Position numbers and translations under genes: made by a program. From positions 1-33,973 of the forward strand of contig CAIWZS010000148.1 of assembly GCA_903917235.1 (NCBI GenBank): a stretch of 33,973 nt of DNA, in the 5' to 3' direction. Position 1 is the first letter of the stretch. Each line of letters begins with the position of its first letter. Below the pieces are notes generated by a model. It searched no databases. It was not told the DNA's origin and worked only from the letters and a program-made list of their open reading frames with translations. Source of the stretch: an uncultured Planctomycetaceae bacterium (lineage in GTDB: Bacteria > Planctomycetota > Planctomycetia > Pirellulales > UBA1268). Of this stretch, positions 26,997 through 33,973 are shown in pieces.

Positions 26997-27896
26997 TCAG
27001 TCGCGGAGCAGCTGGGCCGGCCACGGCGGACGGAAGTCGGCCGACTCGACCGGGATGCCCGCCTCGACGAGCGCCGCGACGATCGCGGCGAACGGCCCGT
27101 CCGCCGGGTCGTGACGGCAGTCCACGACGTGCGCGTCCGCGGCGAGCACGACGCAGCCCGCGTCCTCGAGCACCCGCGCGGCCTCCCCTCCCCTGCCGGG
27201 ACAGACGACCCGATGTATCCACGCGCGGCCGGTGGAGAAGGCCGCGCTGTCGAGCGGTCCCATCGCGACGATCCGTCCCTCGGCCATCCACGCCAGATGG
27301 GTGAAGCAGGTCGGCACGTCGGCGTCGATGATCGTGGCGAGCACCGTGCGGCCCACGAGATGCGTGTCCTCGACGAGCCGCTCGATGCCGTCGCGTTCGG
27401 TCGGATCGAGTCCGGCGAACGGGTCGTCGAGGAGGAGCACCTCCGGGTCGTGGAGCAAGGCCCGCGCGATGAGCAGCAGACGGCGGCGTCCCCGCGAGAG
27501 GGCGTCGAGCCGTTCCCTCCCCTGAGTCGACAGGCCCGCGCGCCGCAGCCCGCGCTCGACCGCCGCCACGAGCGCGGTGCCGCGCAGCCCCGCCGCCGCG
27601 GCGAAGACCTCGAGGAACTCACCGGCCCGCACGCCCGGCCATTCCGGTGCCTCGGCCGGCACGTAGCCGATGCGTCTGCGGACCTCTTCCGGCTTCCGGC
27701 GGATCGAGATGCCCGCCACCTCGATGTCGCCCGCATGCAACCGGACGGCCGTGGCCGCCGCCTCGAGCAGGTCGGTCGTGCCCGATCCGTCGCGGCCGAT
27801 GAGCGCGAGCGCCTGCCCGGCCTCGACCTCCAGCGACACCCGTTCCACGACCACCTGTCCCGCCTGCTCGACCGTGGCGCGGGCGAAGCGGAGCAT
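26997..27896 (-). CDS. ABC-type ATPase domain protein with degenerate catalytic motifs
   Basis: A 299-residue ABC ATPase of the ABC-2 drug/NatA-type family by overall pattern, with no permease gene nearby. The catalytic set is degraded. Walker A is GRDGSGTTDLL with T40 replacing lysine; the Q-loop reads GYVPAEAPEW without glutamine; the signature is LSRGR (133-137); Walker B is EVLLLDDPFAGLDP with D158 replacing the catalytic Glu; and the H-loop region (TVLATIIDADVPTCF) has no histidine at the usual place. The C-terminal ~75 residues follow the ABC-2 ATPase tail pattern. Start: ATG 27896, or GTG 27905, which overlaps the trpE stop as GTGA; both imply coupling to trpE. I infer a non-hydrolytic or regulatory protein. 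Function unknown. Confidence 0.78.
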   Translation of the reverse strand: MLRFARATVEQAGQVVVERVSLEVEAGQALALIGRDGSGTTDLLEAAATAVRLHAGDIEVAGISIRRKPEEVRRRIGYVPAEAPEWPGVRAGEFLEVFAAAAGLRGTALVAAVERGLRRAGLSTQGRERLDALSRGRRRLLLIARALLHDPEVLLLDDPFAGLDPTERDGIERLVEDTHLVGRTVLATIIDADVPTCFTHLAWMAEGRIVAMGPLDSAAFSTGRAWIHRVVCPGRGGEAARVLEDAGCVVLAADAHVVDCRHDPADGPFAAIVAALVEAGIPVESADFRPPWPAQLLRD

Positions 27897-27901
27897 CGTG
27901 G

Positions 27902-29482
27902 TCACCGCCGTGCGACCGGCGGCGTGCCCGCCTCGGCGGCGAGCCTGGCCCGGGTCATCTCGAGGGCCACGAGCATGCCGCGGGCCTTGTTGACCGTCTC
28001 CTCGAATTCCTGGGTGGGAACGCTGTCGGCCACGACTCCCGCACCCGACTGCACGAACGCCCGTCCACCCGTCACGACCACGGTCCGGAGCGCGATGCAG
28101 GTGTCCATGGAGCCACCGAAGTCGATGTAGCCCACGGCGCCCGCGTACGGACCGCGGCGGACCGGCTCCAGCTCGTCGATGATCTCCATCGCGCGGATCT
28201 TCGGTGCGCCCGAGACCGTCCCCGCAGGCAGGCACGACCGCAGCGCGTCGAACGCGGTGAGCCCGGGGGCGAGCCGGCCGGTGACGTGGCTCGTGATGTG
28301 CATGACGTGGCTGTAGCGCTCGATCGACATCACGTCGGCGAGCGCGACCGACCCGATCGTGGAGACGCGGCCGACGTCGTTGCGCCCGAGGTCGATGAGC
28401 ATCACGTGCTCGGCCCGCTCCTTCGGATCGGCCAGGAGCTCCTCGGCGAGCGCGCGATCCTCCTCCGGCGTGGCGCCGCGCCGCCGCGTGCCGGCGAGGG
28501 GCCGCACCGTCACCGTCCCGTCGACGACCCGCACCATGATCTCGGGAGAGCTGCCGACGAGCGTGCAGCCCGGCGTCCGCAGGTAGAACATGAAGGGGCT
28601 CGGGTTGACCACACGCAGCGTGCGGTAGAGCTCGAGCGGCGGCGCGTCGAACGGGCACTCCAGACGGCGGCTGAGCACCACCTGGAAGATGTCGCCCGCG
28701 CGGATGTACTCGATCGCCCGCTCCACGGCGGCCTCGAACGCGGCCCGGTCGAACCCGGATCGCACCGCACCGTCCCCCTCGAGCACGGCGGAATCGATCA
28801 CCGGCCGCGGCCCGATGTCCGCCAGCGGAGGCCAGGAGGGCGTCGCACACCGTCGATCGGCCGCGCCGCCCGCACCGGCCAGGCGTTCGATCGTCTCGTC
28901 CACCCGGCGACACGCCATGTCGTAGGCCGCGTCCACCGCCGAGGCCGACTCCCCCTCGATCCGCGCGAGGACCACGACGTCCACGCCCTTGGTCACGTGA
29001 TCGAAGACGACCATGCGGTCGTAGAACGCGAACGACAGGTCCGGCAGGCCGAGGTCGTCGGGGGGCGCGTGCGGCAGCCGTTCGACGTACCGCACCGCAT
29101 CGTAGGCGACGCATCCGACGGCGCCGCTCGTGAAGGGGGGCAGCTCGGCCAGGCGGGCCGGGCGGTAGGCGGCCATCCGGCGCTCGAGCTCTGCCAGCGG
29201 GTCGTCGCACTCGAGCGTCTCGACGCCCGCCGGTCCGGTGATCCGCACCTCCCGCCCACGGGCCTCGAGCCGCAGGAAGGGGTCGGCGGCGAGAAAGCTG
29301 TGCCGGCCCACGTTCTCGCCGCCGACGACGCTCTCGAACAGACACCCGGCGGCACCGTCGTCGAGGCGGGCGTAGGCCGTCAGGGGCGTGAGGCTGTCGG
29401 CGAAGAGCCGCCGGTACACGGGCACGAGCCGGCTCGTCCGTGCCAGGTCGGCGAAGCGGGCCCTGTCCGGGAGGTGCGGCAT
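27902..29482 (-). CDS. trpE: Anthranilate synthase component I
   Basis: TrpE converts chorismate to anthranilate using ammonia from the TrpG glutaminase; trpG is not in this window. From ATG 29482 the product has 526 residues, typical for TrpE; GTG 29554 would add 24 unconserved residues. The N-terminal regulatory region has FESVVGGENVGRHSFL, with S51 in the LLES-type tryptophan-feedback motif. Chorismate-binding motifs are AGDIFQVVLSRR, PLAGTRRRG, LIDLGRNDVGRV, GAPKIRAMEIIDELEP and GPYAGAVGYIDFGGSMDTCIA. This distinguishes it from PabB reasonably but not absolutely. It is divergent from mcsA and co-translated with the degenerate ABC protein. Confidence 0.92.
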   Translation of the reverse strand: MPHLPDRARFADLARTSRLVPVYRRLFADSLTPLTAYARLDDGAAGCLFESVVGGENVGRHSFLAADPFLRLEARGREVRITGPAGVETLECDDPLAELERRMAAYRPARLAELPPFTSGAVGCVAYDAVRYVERLPHAPPDDLGLPDLSFAFYDRMVVFDHVTKGVDVVVLARIEGESASAVDAAYDMACRRVDETIERLAGAGGAADRRCATPSWPPLADIGPRPVIDSAVLEGDGAVRSGFDRAAFEAAVERAIEYIRAGDIFQVVLSRRLECPFDAPPLELYRTLRVVNPSPFMFYLRTPGCTLVGSSPEIMVRVVDGTVTVRPLAGTRRRGATPEEDRALAEELLADPKERAEHVMLIDLGRNDVGRVSTIGSVALADVMSIERYSHVMHITSHVTGRLAPGLTAFDALRSCLPAGTVSGAPKIRAMEIIDELEPVRRGPYAGAVGYIDFGGSMDTCIALRTVVVTGGRAFVQSGAGVVADSVPTQEFEETVNKARGMLVALEMTRARLAAEAGTPPVARR

Positions 29483-29591
29483 GGACGCGGAGTGGGGGAC
29501 GGGGAGCTGCCGATCTGCGGAGAGACTACCGCCGGCGTCCCCGAGCAACAACACGCCGACGCCCGCGGACGACCATCCCGCGTTCGACCGC

Positions 29592-29597
29592 TATGAT
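29592..29597 (+). promoter_or_regulatory. Candidate -10 element for mcsAB
   Basis: TATGAT (5 of 6 consensus) lies about 34 bases before the mcsA ATG in the 148-base divergent gap with trpE. The hexamer 17 bases upstream (ACGACC) matches -35 at only 3 positions. No CtsR-type direct repeat was seen in the gap. Confidence 0.35.
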
Positions 29598-29630
29598 TGC
29601 CCGAGGACGTCCCGTGGAGCGCTGGTCGAG

Positions 29631-30170
29631 ATGAAGTGTCAGCAGTGCGACAAGCAGGCCGTGTTCCACATCACCGAACTCGAGACGGGCGAGGTCCGCG
29701 AGCTGCATCTCTGCGAGGACCATGCCCGGGCCTACCTGAACCAGTCGGAGGCGGGAGGCGGCGAGGAGCCCGAGACGGGTGGAGGGCTCACGGGACCGCT
29801 CGGCGTCGGACAGACCGCGGACGAGCTCGCCGTGCTCGATCAGAAGTCGTGCCCCATGTGCGGAATCTCCTTCTTCGAGTTTCGCAACCAGGGCCGGCTG
29901 GGCTGCCCGCACGACTACGTGCACTTCGAGAAGGAACTCGAGCCGCTGATCGCGAACATCCACGGAGCGGTGCGGCACACCGGCCGGCGACCGTCGCGCG
30001 AGGGGAGCCTCGCCGGTCTCCCTGAGGGCACCGAGGAGCTGACCTCGATCATCGGGCTGCGGCGGGCCATGAAGGAGGCGATCGCGTGCGAGGCGTACGA
30101 GACGGCGCGCGAGCACCGCGACGCCATCCGTGCACTCGAGCAGCGGTGGCTCGGTGCGGCAGGGACGTGA
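29631..30170 (+). CDS. mcsA: McsA-like zinc protein with UVR motif (activator of protein-arginine kinase)
   Basis: A 179-residue McsA homologue. In Bacillus, McsA binds and activates the arginine kinase McsB. The N-terminal zinc-binding set is C3/C6 (MKCQQCDKQ) with C28/H31 (LCEDH). The second is C74/C77 (SCPMCG) with C92/H94 (GRLGCPHDY). The middle holds a Gly/Glu-rich linker. The C-terminal UVR (UvrB/UvrC) motif spans about residues 137-171 (TSIIGLRRAMKEAIACEAYETAREHRDAIRAL). GGAG lies ~11 bases before the ATG. mcsB begins 25 bases after the stop, which supports the assignment strongly. It could be named simply a UvrB/UvrC-motif protein. Confidence 0.88.
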   Translation: MKCQQCDKQAVFHITELETGEVRELHLCEDHARAYLNQSEAGGGEEPETGGGLTGPLGVGQTADELAVLDQKSCPMCGISFFEFRNQGRLGCPHDYVHFEKELEPLIANIHGAVRHTGRRPSREGSLAGLPEGTEELTSIIGLRRAMKEAIACEAYETAREHRDAIRALEQRWLGAAGT

Positions 30171-30195
30171 TCGGTCGGAGGACGTGGACCGCGGC

Positions 30196-31275
30196 ATGAA
30201 ACTCGACAATCTCACCCAGTCCGTCGGCGAGTGGCTGCGCGGCACCGGCCCCGAGTCCGACATCGTGATGAGCAGCCGCGTCCGGCTCGCCCGCAACGTC
30301 GCCCAGTTCCCGTTCGTGAGCCGTGCGACGGAGCAGGATCGCGCGGAGATCGAGCGGTTCCTCCGCGACCGCATCACGTCGGCTCCCGTCGGCCACGGGC
30401 TCGAGTACATCGACGTCGGCGGCCTCGAGGAGGTCGATCGGCAGTTTCTCGTGGAGCGGCAGCTCATCAGCCGCGAACTGGCCGACGCCCAGGGCGCCCG
30501 CGGCGTCGGGATCGACGGCCGCGAACAGGTGAGCCTCATGATCAACGAGGAGGACCATCTCCGCATCCAGTGCGTGCACAGCGGGCTGGACCTCGCCGGG
30601 GTCTGGCAGCAGATCCGTGACGTGGACGACGGCATCGAGCGGGTGGTCCCCTACGCCTTCCATCCCCGCTGGGGCTACCTCACGGCCTGCCCGACCAACG
30701 TCGGCACGGGCATCCGCGTGAGCGTCATGCTGCACCTGCCCGCGCTCGTGATGACGCGGCAGATCGACAAGGTGTTCCGGAGCCTGCACAAGATTTCGCT
30801 GGCGGTGCGCGGCCTCTACGGCGAAGGCTCGCAGGCGATGGGCGACTTCTACCAGATCTCCAACCAGACGACGCTCGGGAAGACCGAGGAGGAGCTCGTC
30901 GAGCAGGTCGGTGACGTGGTGCCGGTGCTCATCGAGTACGAGCGCCGGGCCCGCGAGTTCCTCGTCCGCGAGACGCAGCAGAACGTCCACGACCAGGTCA
31001 GTCGTGCCTACGGCATCCTGCGCACGGCGCAGACGATCACCGCCGAAGAGACGATGCAGCTGCTCTCGCGGGTGCGCATGGGCGTGCTCCTCGGGCTCAT
31101 CGGCGACGTCGACATCTCCGCCATCAACGTGCTGCTCGTGCGCACGCAGCCGGCGCACCTTCAGAAGATCCGTGGACTCGAGCTCGACACGAAGGATCGC
31201 AACATCGAGCGGGCCCGCTACCTGCGGCAGCATTTCGAGGGAGGCGGCGGGGGGTCGGCGGCAGGCAACAATTGA
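30196..31275 (+). CDS. mcsB: Protein-arginine kinase McsB (ATP:guanido phosphotransferase family)
   Basis: McsB phosphorylates arginine side chains of proteins, which in Gram-positive bacteria marks them for ClpCP degradation. The 359-residue product has the family's usual length. Motifs: SSRVRLARN (26-34) for ATP binding, NEEDHLRIQ (117-125) with the catalytic acid cluster, FHPRWGYLTACPTNVGTGIRVS with conserved C165, and later RGLYGEGSQAMGDFYQISNQ and the DVRA-like C-terminal region. ATG 30196 is chosen because SDIVMSSRVR follows at the normal distance; a weak GTG at 30184 is possible. Neither ctsR nor clpC is adjacent, unlike the ctsR-mcsA-mcsB-clpC operon of Firmicutes. It ends 43 bases from the convergent coaD. 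Confidence 0.93.
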   Translation: MKLDNLTQSVGEWLRGTGPESDIVMSSRVRLARNVAQFPFVSRATEQDRAEIERFLRDRITSAPVGHGLEYIDVGGLEEVDRQFLVERQLISRELADAQGARGVGIDGREQVSLMINEEDHLRIQCVHSGLDLAGVWQQIRDVDDGIERVVPYAFHPRWGYLTACPTNVGTGIRVSVMLHLPALVMTRQIDKVFRSLHKISLAVRGLYGEGSQAMGDFYQISNQTTLGKTEEELVEQVGDVVPVLIEYERRAREFLVRETQQNVHDQVSRAYGILRTAQTITAEETMQLLSRVRMGVLLGLIGDVDISAINVLLVRTQPAHLQKIRGLELDTKDRNIERARYLRQHFEGGGGGSAAGNN

Positions 31276-31318
31276 CCGCGGCGGCGCCGGGGTGGCAGCC
31301 GTGCGAACTGCATGCCGC

Positions 31319-31831
31319 TCACGCGTGCGGCTTCACCTTCTCCCGCAGGGCGGCCACGACCGGCGGGGGGACGAAGCGCAGCAGCGCCGCGTCGTCCGCC
31401 AGCGGCGTGATCTGCTTGAGCAGCGACGACGAGATGTGCGAATAGGCCGCGTCGGCCATGAGGAAGACCGTTTCGACGTGCGGGTCGAGCTTGCGATTGG
31501 CGAGGGTCATCGTGAACTCCGCATCGATGTCGGTGAGGGACCGCACGCCGCGGAGCAGGACGTGCGCCCCCTGGTCGCGGACGAAGGCGACCGACAGCCC
31601 GTCGTAGGGCACGACGTGCACGTTGGGAAGCGCGGCCACGCTCGCCTGCACCAGCCGCGCCCGCTCATCGAGCGTGAAGAGCGGATGCTTGTCGGGGTTG
31701 ACGCCCACCCCCACCACGAGCCTGTCGAAGATCCGGCTGGCCCGCTGGATGACGTCGAGATGGCCCAGCGTGATCGGGTCGAACGACCCGGTGTAGACGG
31801 CGACGCGGGCGGGCGTGGGGCGGTCGGACAC
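31319..31831 (-). CDS. coaD: Phosphopantetheine adenylyltransferase
   Basis: CoaD (PPAT) adenylates 4'-phosphopantetheine to dephospho-CoA, the penultimate step of coenzyme A synthesis. GTG 31831 has AGGAA five bases upstream and gives 170 residues, close to the family's ~160; the reading frame continues upstream but without conserved sequence. VYTGSFDPITLGHLDVI carries the nucleotidyltransferase T/HxGH motif (T21-L-G-H24). Other landmarks are VVGVGVNPDKHPLFTLDERARL, LLRGVRSLTDIDAEFTM and the ISSSLLKQI motif near the C-terminus. It is a single-gene unit, divergent from the small membrane protein and convergent with mcsB. Confidence 0.95.
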   Translation of the reverse strand: MSDRPTPARVAVYTGSFDPITLGHLDVIQRASRIFDRLVVGVGVNPDKHPLFTLDERARLVQASVAALPNVHVVPYDGLSVAFVRDQGAHVLLRGVRSLTDIDAEFTMTLANRKLDPHVETVFLMADAAYSHISSSLLKQITPLADDAALLRFVPPPVVAALREKVKPHA

Positions 31832-31940
31832 GGTGGTTCCTGCGATGAGCGGGGCACCGGCATGGATCGCCGGGGGGCTGATATGGTAAGGAAACGGGCC
31901 GGAAAGCGGAATTCGATCGACTGGCGGAGGTGACGCACGC

Positions 31941-32132
31941 GTGTCCAAAGTCGTCGGACTGATCGGGATGATCATCGCGGGCCTCGTGGCCGTGCTCTTC
32001 GTGGCCGACCTCGCCGCGGGATTCCCGTTCGGACGCCTGAGCATCGCGATCGACATCGGCTTCATCGTCGCCAGCGTGATCCTCGCCTATCTCGGCTGGT
32101 CGATCACCAACCGGCCCGGCACCGCCGGCTGA
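31941..32132 (+). CDS. Small two-helix membrane protein (63 aa)
   Basis: A 63-residue protein starting at GTG 31941, with GGAGG (31926-31930) ten bases upstream. It has two predicted membrane helices (GLIGMIIAGLVAVLFVADL and IDIGFIVASVILAYLGWSI) joined by a short loop with the motif GFPFGRLS. I recall similar small planctomycete proteins with GIPFGRAS in the loop, but none with a known function. There are no charged or catalytic residues beyond the ends, so a structural or regulatory role in the membrane is inferred. Its stop codon lies inside a 16-bp tandem repeat. It is divergent from coaD and convergent with the next gene. Confidence 0.7.
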   Translation: MSKVVGLIGMIIAGLVAVLFVADLAAGFPFGRLSIAIDIGFIVASVILAYLGWSITNRPGTAG

Positions 32133-32154
32133 TCTGATCGCCGGCTGATCCGAT
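32123..32154. repeat. 16-bp tandem duplication spanning a stop codon
   Basis: Two adjacent 16-base units (32123-32138 and 32139-32154) differ at one position; each begins CGCCGGCTGATC. The first contains the TGA of the 63-aa membrane protein gene. It looks like a recent slippage duplication with no effect on the protein. Confidence 0.7.
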
Positions 32155-32177
32155 TCGGTCCGGGGCTCCACGGCGGC

Positions 32178-32195
32178 GCCGGCCCGCAGGCCGGC
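32178..32195. terminator. Hairpin between convergent genes, possible bidirectional terminator
   Basis: GCCGGCC (32178-32184), loop CGCA and GGCCGGC (32189-32195) form a perfect 7-bp stem in the 65-base gap between two convergent stop codons. There is no T-tract on either side, so termination would be hairpin-driven or assisted. Position and perfection support a terminator. Confidence 0.5.
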
Positions 32196-32197
32196 AC

Positions 32198-32863
32198 TCA
32201 CGCGGCGCGCAGGATCGATCCGCTGCGGGCATCGGGATCGCACGAGACTCCACCCTGCTCGATGAGCGTGGGCAGGTCGTTCACCGACACGGTCGTGGCG
32301 CTGCCACGGGCGCGGGCTCTGGCCGCCCATGCCAGGCAGTCCTCGAGCCGATGGCCCCCGTCGTCCGCATGCGCGACCACGAGGCCGCCGGCTCGCGTGA
32401 TCGGGAGGGTCGTGCCTCGCATGATCCTGCGCCAGCCCCGCACGACGGGTGCGGCCTGCACCTCCCAGAGGCCCCAGACCAGGCTGCGACACGGCCAGCC
32501 TCGGGGAGCGGGACGCCGCGTGCCTCGGGTCTCGCCGGACACTGCATCGACGATCGCAACCCGGATGCCCGCCTCCGCGAGGACGTCGCGCTGCCGCAGC
32601 GGTTCGCCGCGCACGCGCACCGCGCACAGCGACGGCCTCAGGCGCCGGGCCTCCCCGACGAGGTCGCGGATCGCCTGCCGTGAGCCGAGGGAGGAAGCCG
32701 GCAGTTCGAGCACGTCCACGGTGGTGATCGGTGCGACACCCGCCACGACCGGCGCGGAGATCCACGACACCGGAACGCCGCCGACGACGCCCGCATCATG
32801 GCCCCGCCCCGATGGACGGGACGCCACGATGACGACCGTCGTGGGGATCGTCGCCCTGCTCAT
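32198..32863 (-). CDS. Hypothetical protein, possibly a degenerate NodB-like deacetylase fold
   Basis: A 221-residue soluble protein from ATG 32863; the frame runs further upstream but those codons are not convincing. I do not recognise it firmly. The order of elements (GGVPVSWISAPVV, a helix ending RDLVGEARRLRPSL, REPLRQRDVLAEAGIRVAIVDA-like segments, RSLVWGLWEVQAAP, GLVVAHADDGGHRLEDCLAWA and a final ARGSATTVSVNDLPTLIEQ) is reminiscent of planctomycete proteins with a polysaccharide-deacetylase-type barrel. The metal-binding His/Asp motif of active NodB enzymes is not visible, so if related it is probably non-catalytic. It lies between the small membrane protein (convergent) and cobA-hemD (same strand, 113 bases). 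Confidence 0.5.
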   Translation of the reverse strand: MSRATIPTTVVIVASRPSGRGHDAGVVGGVPVSWISAPVVAGVAPITTVDVLELPASSLGSRQAIRDLVGEARRLRPSLCAVRVRGEPLRQRDVLAEAGIRVAIVDAVSGETRGTRRPAPRGWPCRSLVWGLWEVQAAPVVRGWRRIMRGTTLPITRAGGLVVAHADDGGHRLEDCLAWAARARARGSATTVSVNDLPTLIEQGGVSCDPDARSGSILRAA

Positions 32864-32976
32864 CCACACGCCTCCGACGACCGTGGCCGACCATTCCGCC
32901 CCGCCATCCACTATCGACCCCGGGCTCCACGCCACTGGAGTCGATGGAGGCGGACGGCTCCGCGTCCGCCGCACGG

Positions 32977-33973
32977 TCAGCGTCCCGGCGAGTGCCGGGG
33001 GGGTGGGACCATGCGGGCTGGCGCGATCGTGCGGGATTCATGGGCCACGATCGCCTCCACCAGCGCGGCGGCGGTCGCCTCGGCGGCCTCGACCGTCGGC
33101 TCGATGCCGACATCCCGCAGGGCGGCCGTCGTCACCGGACTGAGGCTCGCGATCCTCCAGCCGGAAAGGCGGTCGCCGAAGACCTGACGGGCCGCCCGGG
33201 CGATCGACGGACTCGTGACGGTCACCCAGTCGACGCCCCGGTCGAGGTCGGCCCACGTCGCCGCATCCAGGCTGGTGACGGGGCGGCTGCGGTAGGCGAC
33301 GACCTCGTCGACGTGGTGGCCACGATCCCGCAGGTCCCGCTGCAGGACACCCCGGCTCTGGTCGGCCCGCACGACGAGGAACCGGGTGCCGGGGGCCACG
33401 GCGGCGAACGCCTCCACCAGTCCCTCGGAGCGGAAGGCCGTCGGTGCGAGATCGACCACGAACCCCGCCGCCTCGAGCGCGAGCCGCGTCGTCGGGCCGA
33501 TGGCCGCGATCCGTGCGGTGCCCAGCGCCCGGGCGTCGAGACGCCGGGACCGCAGCCGCTCGACGAAGGCCTGCACGCCATTGACGCTCGAGAACACGAT
33601 CCAGTCGTACGTCGCGGCGTGTCGCATCCCCTCGTCGAGCGCGGCGCACGACTCCGGCGGCGCGATCTCGACGAGCGGCACCGCGATGCACCCGCCGCCC
33701 GCGGCGCGCACGCGGCTCGCGACATCCTCCCCCTGGCCCGCCGGGCGGGTCACGAGCACGCGCCGCCCCGCCAGCGGTCCACATGCAGCCTGCACGGTCC
33801 CGGCTTCGACGATGAGCACAGCGGGCGACTGCCAGCCGTTTCCGGCGATGTCGTCGGCGCAGCGGCCGAGCGTGGTGGATCCGATGCGCTGGTCGGGCCA
33901 GGAGGCGCGGCTCACCATGGTCACGGGCGTGTCACCGGCGAGGCCGGCCTCCATGAGCCGGCGTGACCACTCC
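32977..33973 (-). CDS. hemD: Uroporphyrinogen-III methyltransferase/synthase fusion (C-terminal part), truncated by window edge
   Basis: The visible 331 residues are the 3' part of a gene continuing past the right edge. The first ~50 residues (RRLMEAGLAGDTPVTMVSRASWPDQ ... SPAVLIVEAGTV) match the end of CobA/SUMT, which methylates uroporphyrinogen III toward sirohaem and cobalamin. After a short linker the rest matches HemD, uroporphyrinogen-III synthase: GRRVLVTRPAGQGEDVASRV, VPLVEIAPP, DWIVFSSVNGVQAFVERL, IAAIGPTTRLALEAAGF, FLVVRADQSRGVL and VTVTSPSIARAARQVF. HemD is poorly conserved, but the block order is diagnostic. Fused cobA-hemD genes are known in several phyla. A ~20-residue variable tail ends the protein. 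Confidence 0.87.
   Translation of the reverse strand, partial: EWSRRLMEAGLAGDTPVTMVSRASWPDQRIGSTTLGRCADDIAGNGWQSPAVLIVEAGTVQAACGPLAGRRVLVTRPAGQGEDVASRVRAAGGGCIAVPLVEIAPPESCAALDEGMRHAATYDWIVFSSVNGVQAFVERLRSRRLDARALGTARIAAIGPTTRLALEAAGFVVDLAPTAFRSEGLVEAFAAVAPGTRFLVVRADQSRGVLQRDLRDRGHHVDEVVAYRSRPVTSLDAATWADLDRGVDWVTVTSPSIARAARQVFGDRLSGWRIASLSPVTTAALRDVGIEPTVEAAEATAAALVEAIVAHESRTIAPARMVPPPRHSPGR

Overview
This is high-GC (roughly 70% by eye), densely coded bacterial DNA with no rRNA, tRNA, CRISPR array or insertion sequence that I can see. I infer Planctomycetota, probably near Pirellulales. The basis is the GC content, long signal peptides with extended n-regions, a TPR/ExbB/ExbD cluster, an 82-residue protein and a 63-residue membrane protein that resemble planctomycete conserved hypotheticals I know of, and an McsA-McsB pair outside Firmicutes. 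No homology search was run, so the phylum is inference. Nearly every gene looks chromosomal and intact.

Layout. 1-2102 (+): end of gcvT, then gcvH and a lipoate-protein ligase-like gene, a glycine-cleavage/lipoylation group. 2243-4381 (+): an FHA-domain protein, an 82-aa conserved hypothetical and a TPR lipoprotein. 4461-7346 (+): serC and serA, two steps of serine synthesis, which feeds glycine and one-carbon metabolism. 7498-13897 (+): two large exported TPR proteins followed by ExbB/TolQ-like, ExbD-like and ExbD-like proteins, probably a proton-driven envelope machine with no TonB in view. 13910-18652 (-): a XerC/D-type tyrosine recombinase and cobalamin-dependent methionine synthase metH. 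18853-20632 (+): a stop/start-overlapping three-gene operon with a small membrane protein and two P-loop ATPase-like proteins that both lack the Walker A lysine. 20642-23923 (-): mutM, a DUF3500-like Tat (lipo)protein and thiO. 24106-26954 (+): trpB, trpA and a conserved hypothetical. 26997-29482 (-): trpE, translationally coupled to an ABC ATPase that has lost several catalytic residues. 29631-31275 (+): mcsA-mcsB, a protein-arginine kinase and its activator. 31319-33973: coaD (-), a small membrane protein (+), an uncharacterised protein (-) and the 3' part of a cobA-hemD fusion (-).

Functional threads. GcvT/GcvH/ligase, SerC/SerA and MetH all connect through glycine, serine and one-carbon units, and ThiO is a glycine oxidase-type enzyme. 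TrpA, TrpB and TrpE supply tryptophan but sit in separate units. The most unusual content is the TPR-ExbBD module with an inverted repeat overlapping its promoter, and three unrelated P-loop proteins in two operons that have independently lost the Walker A lysine.
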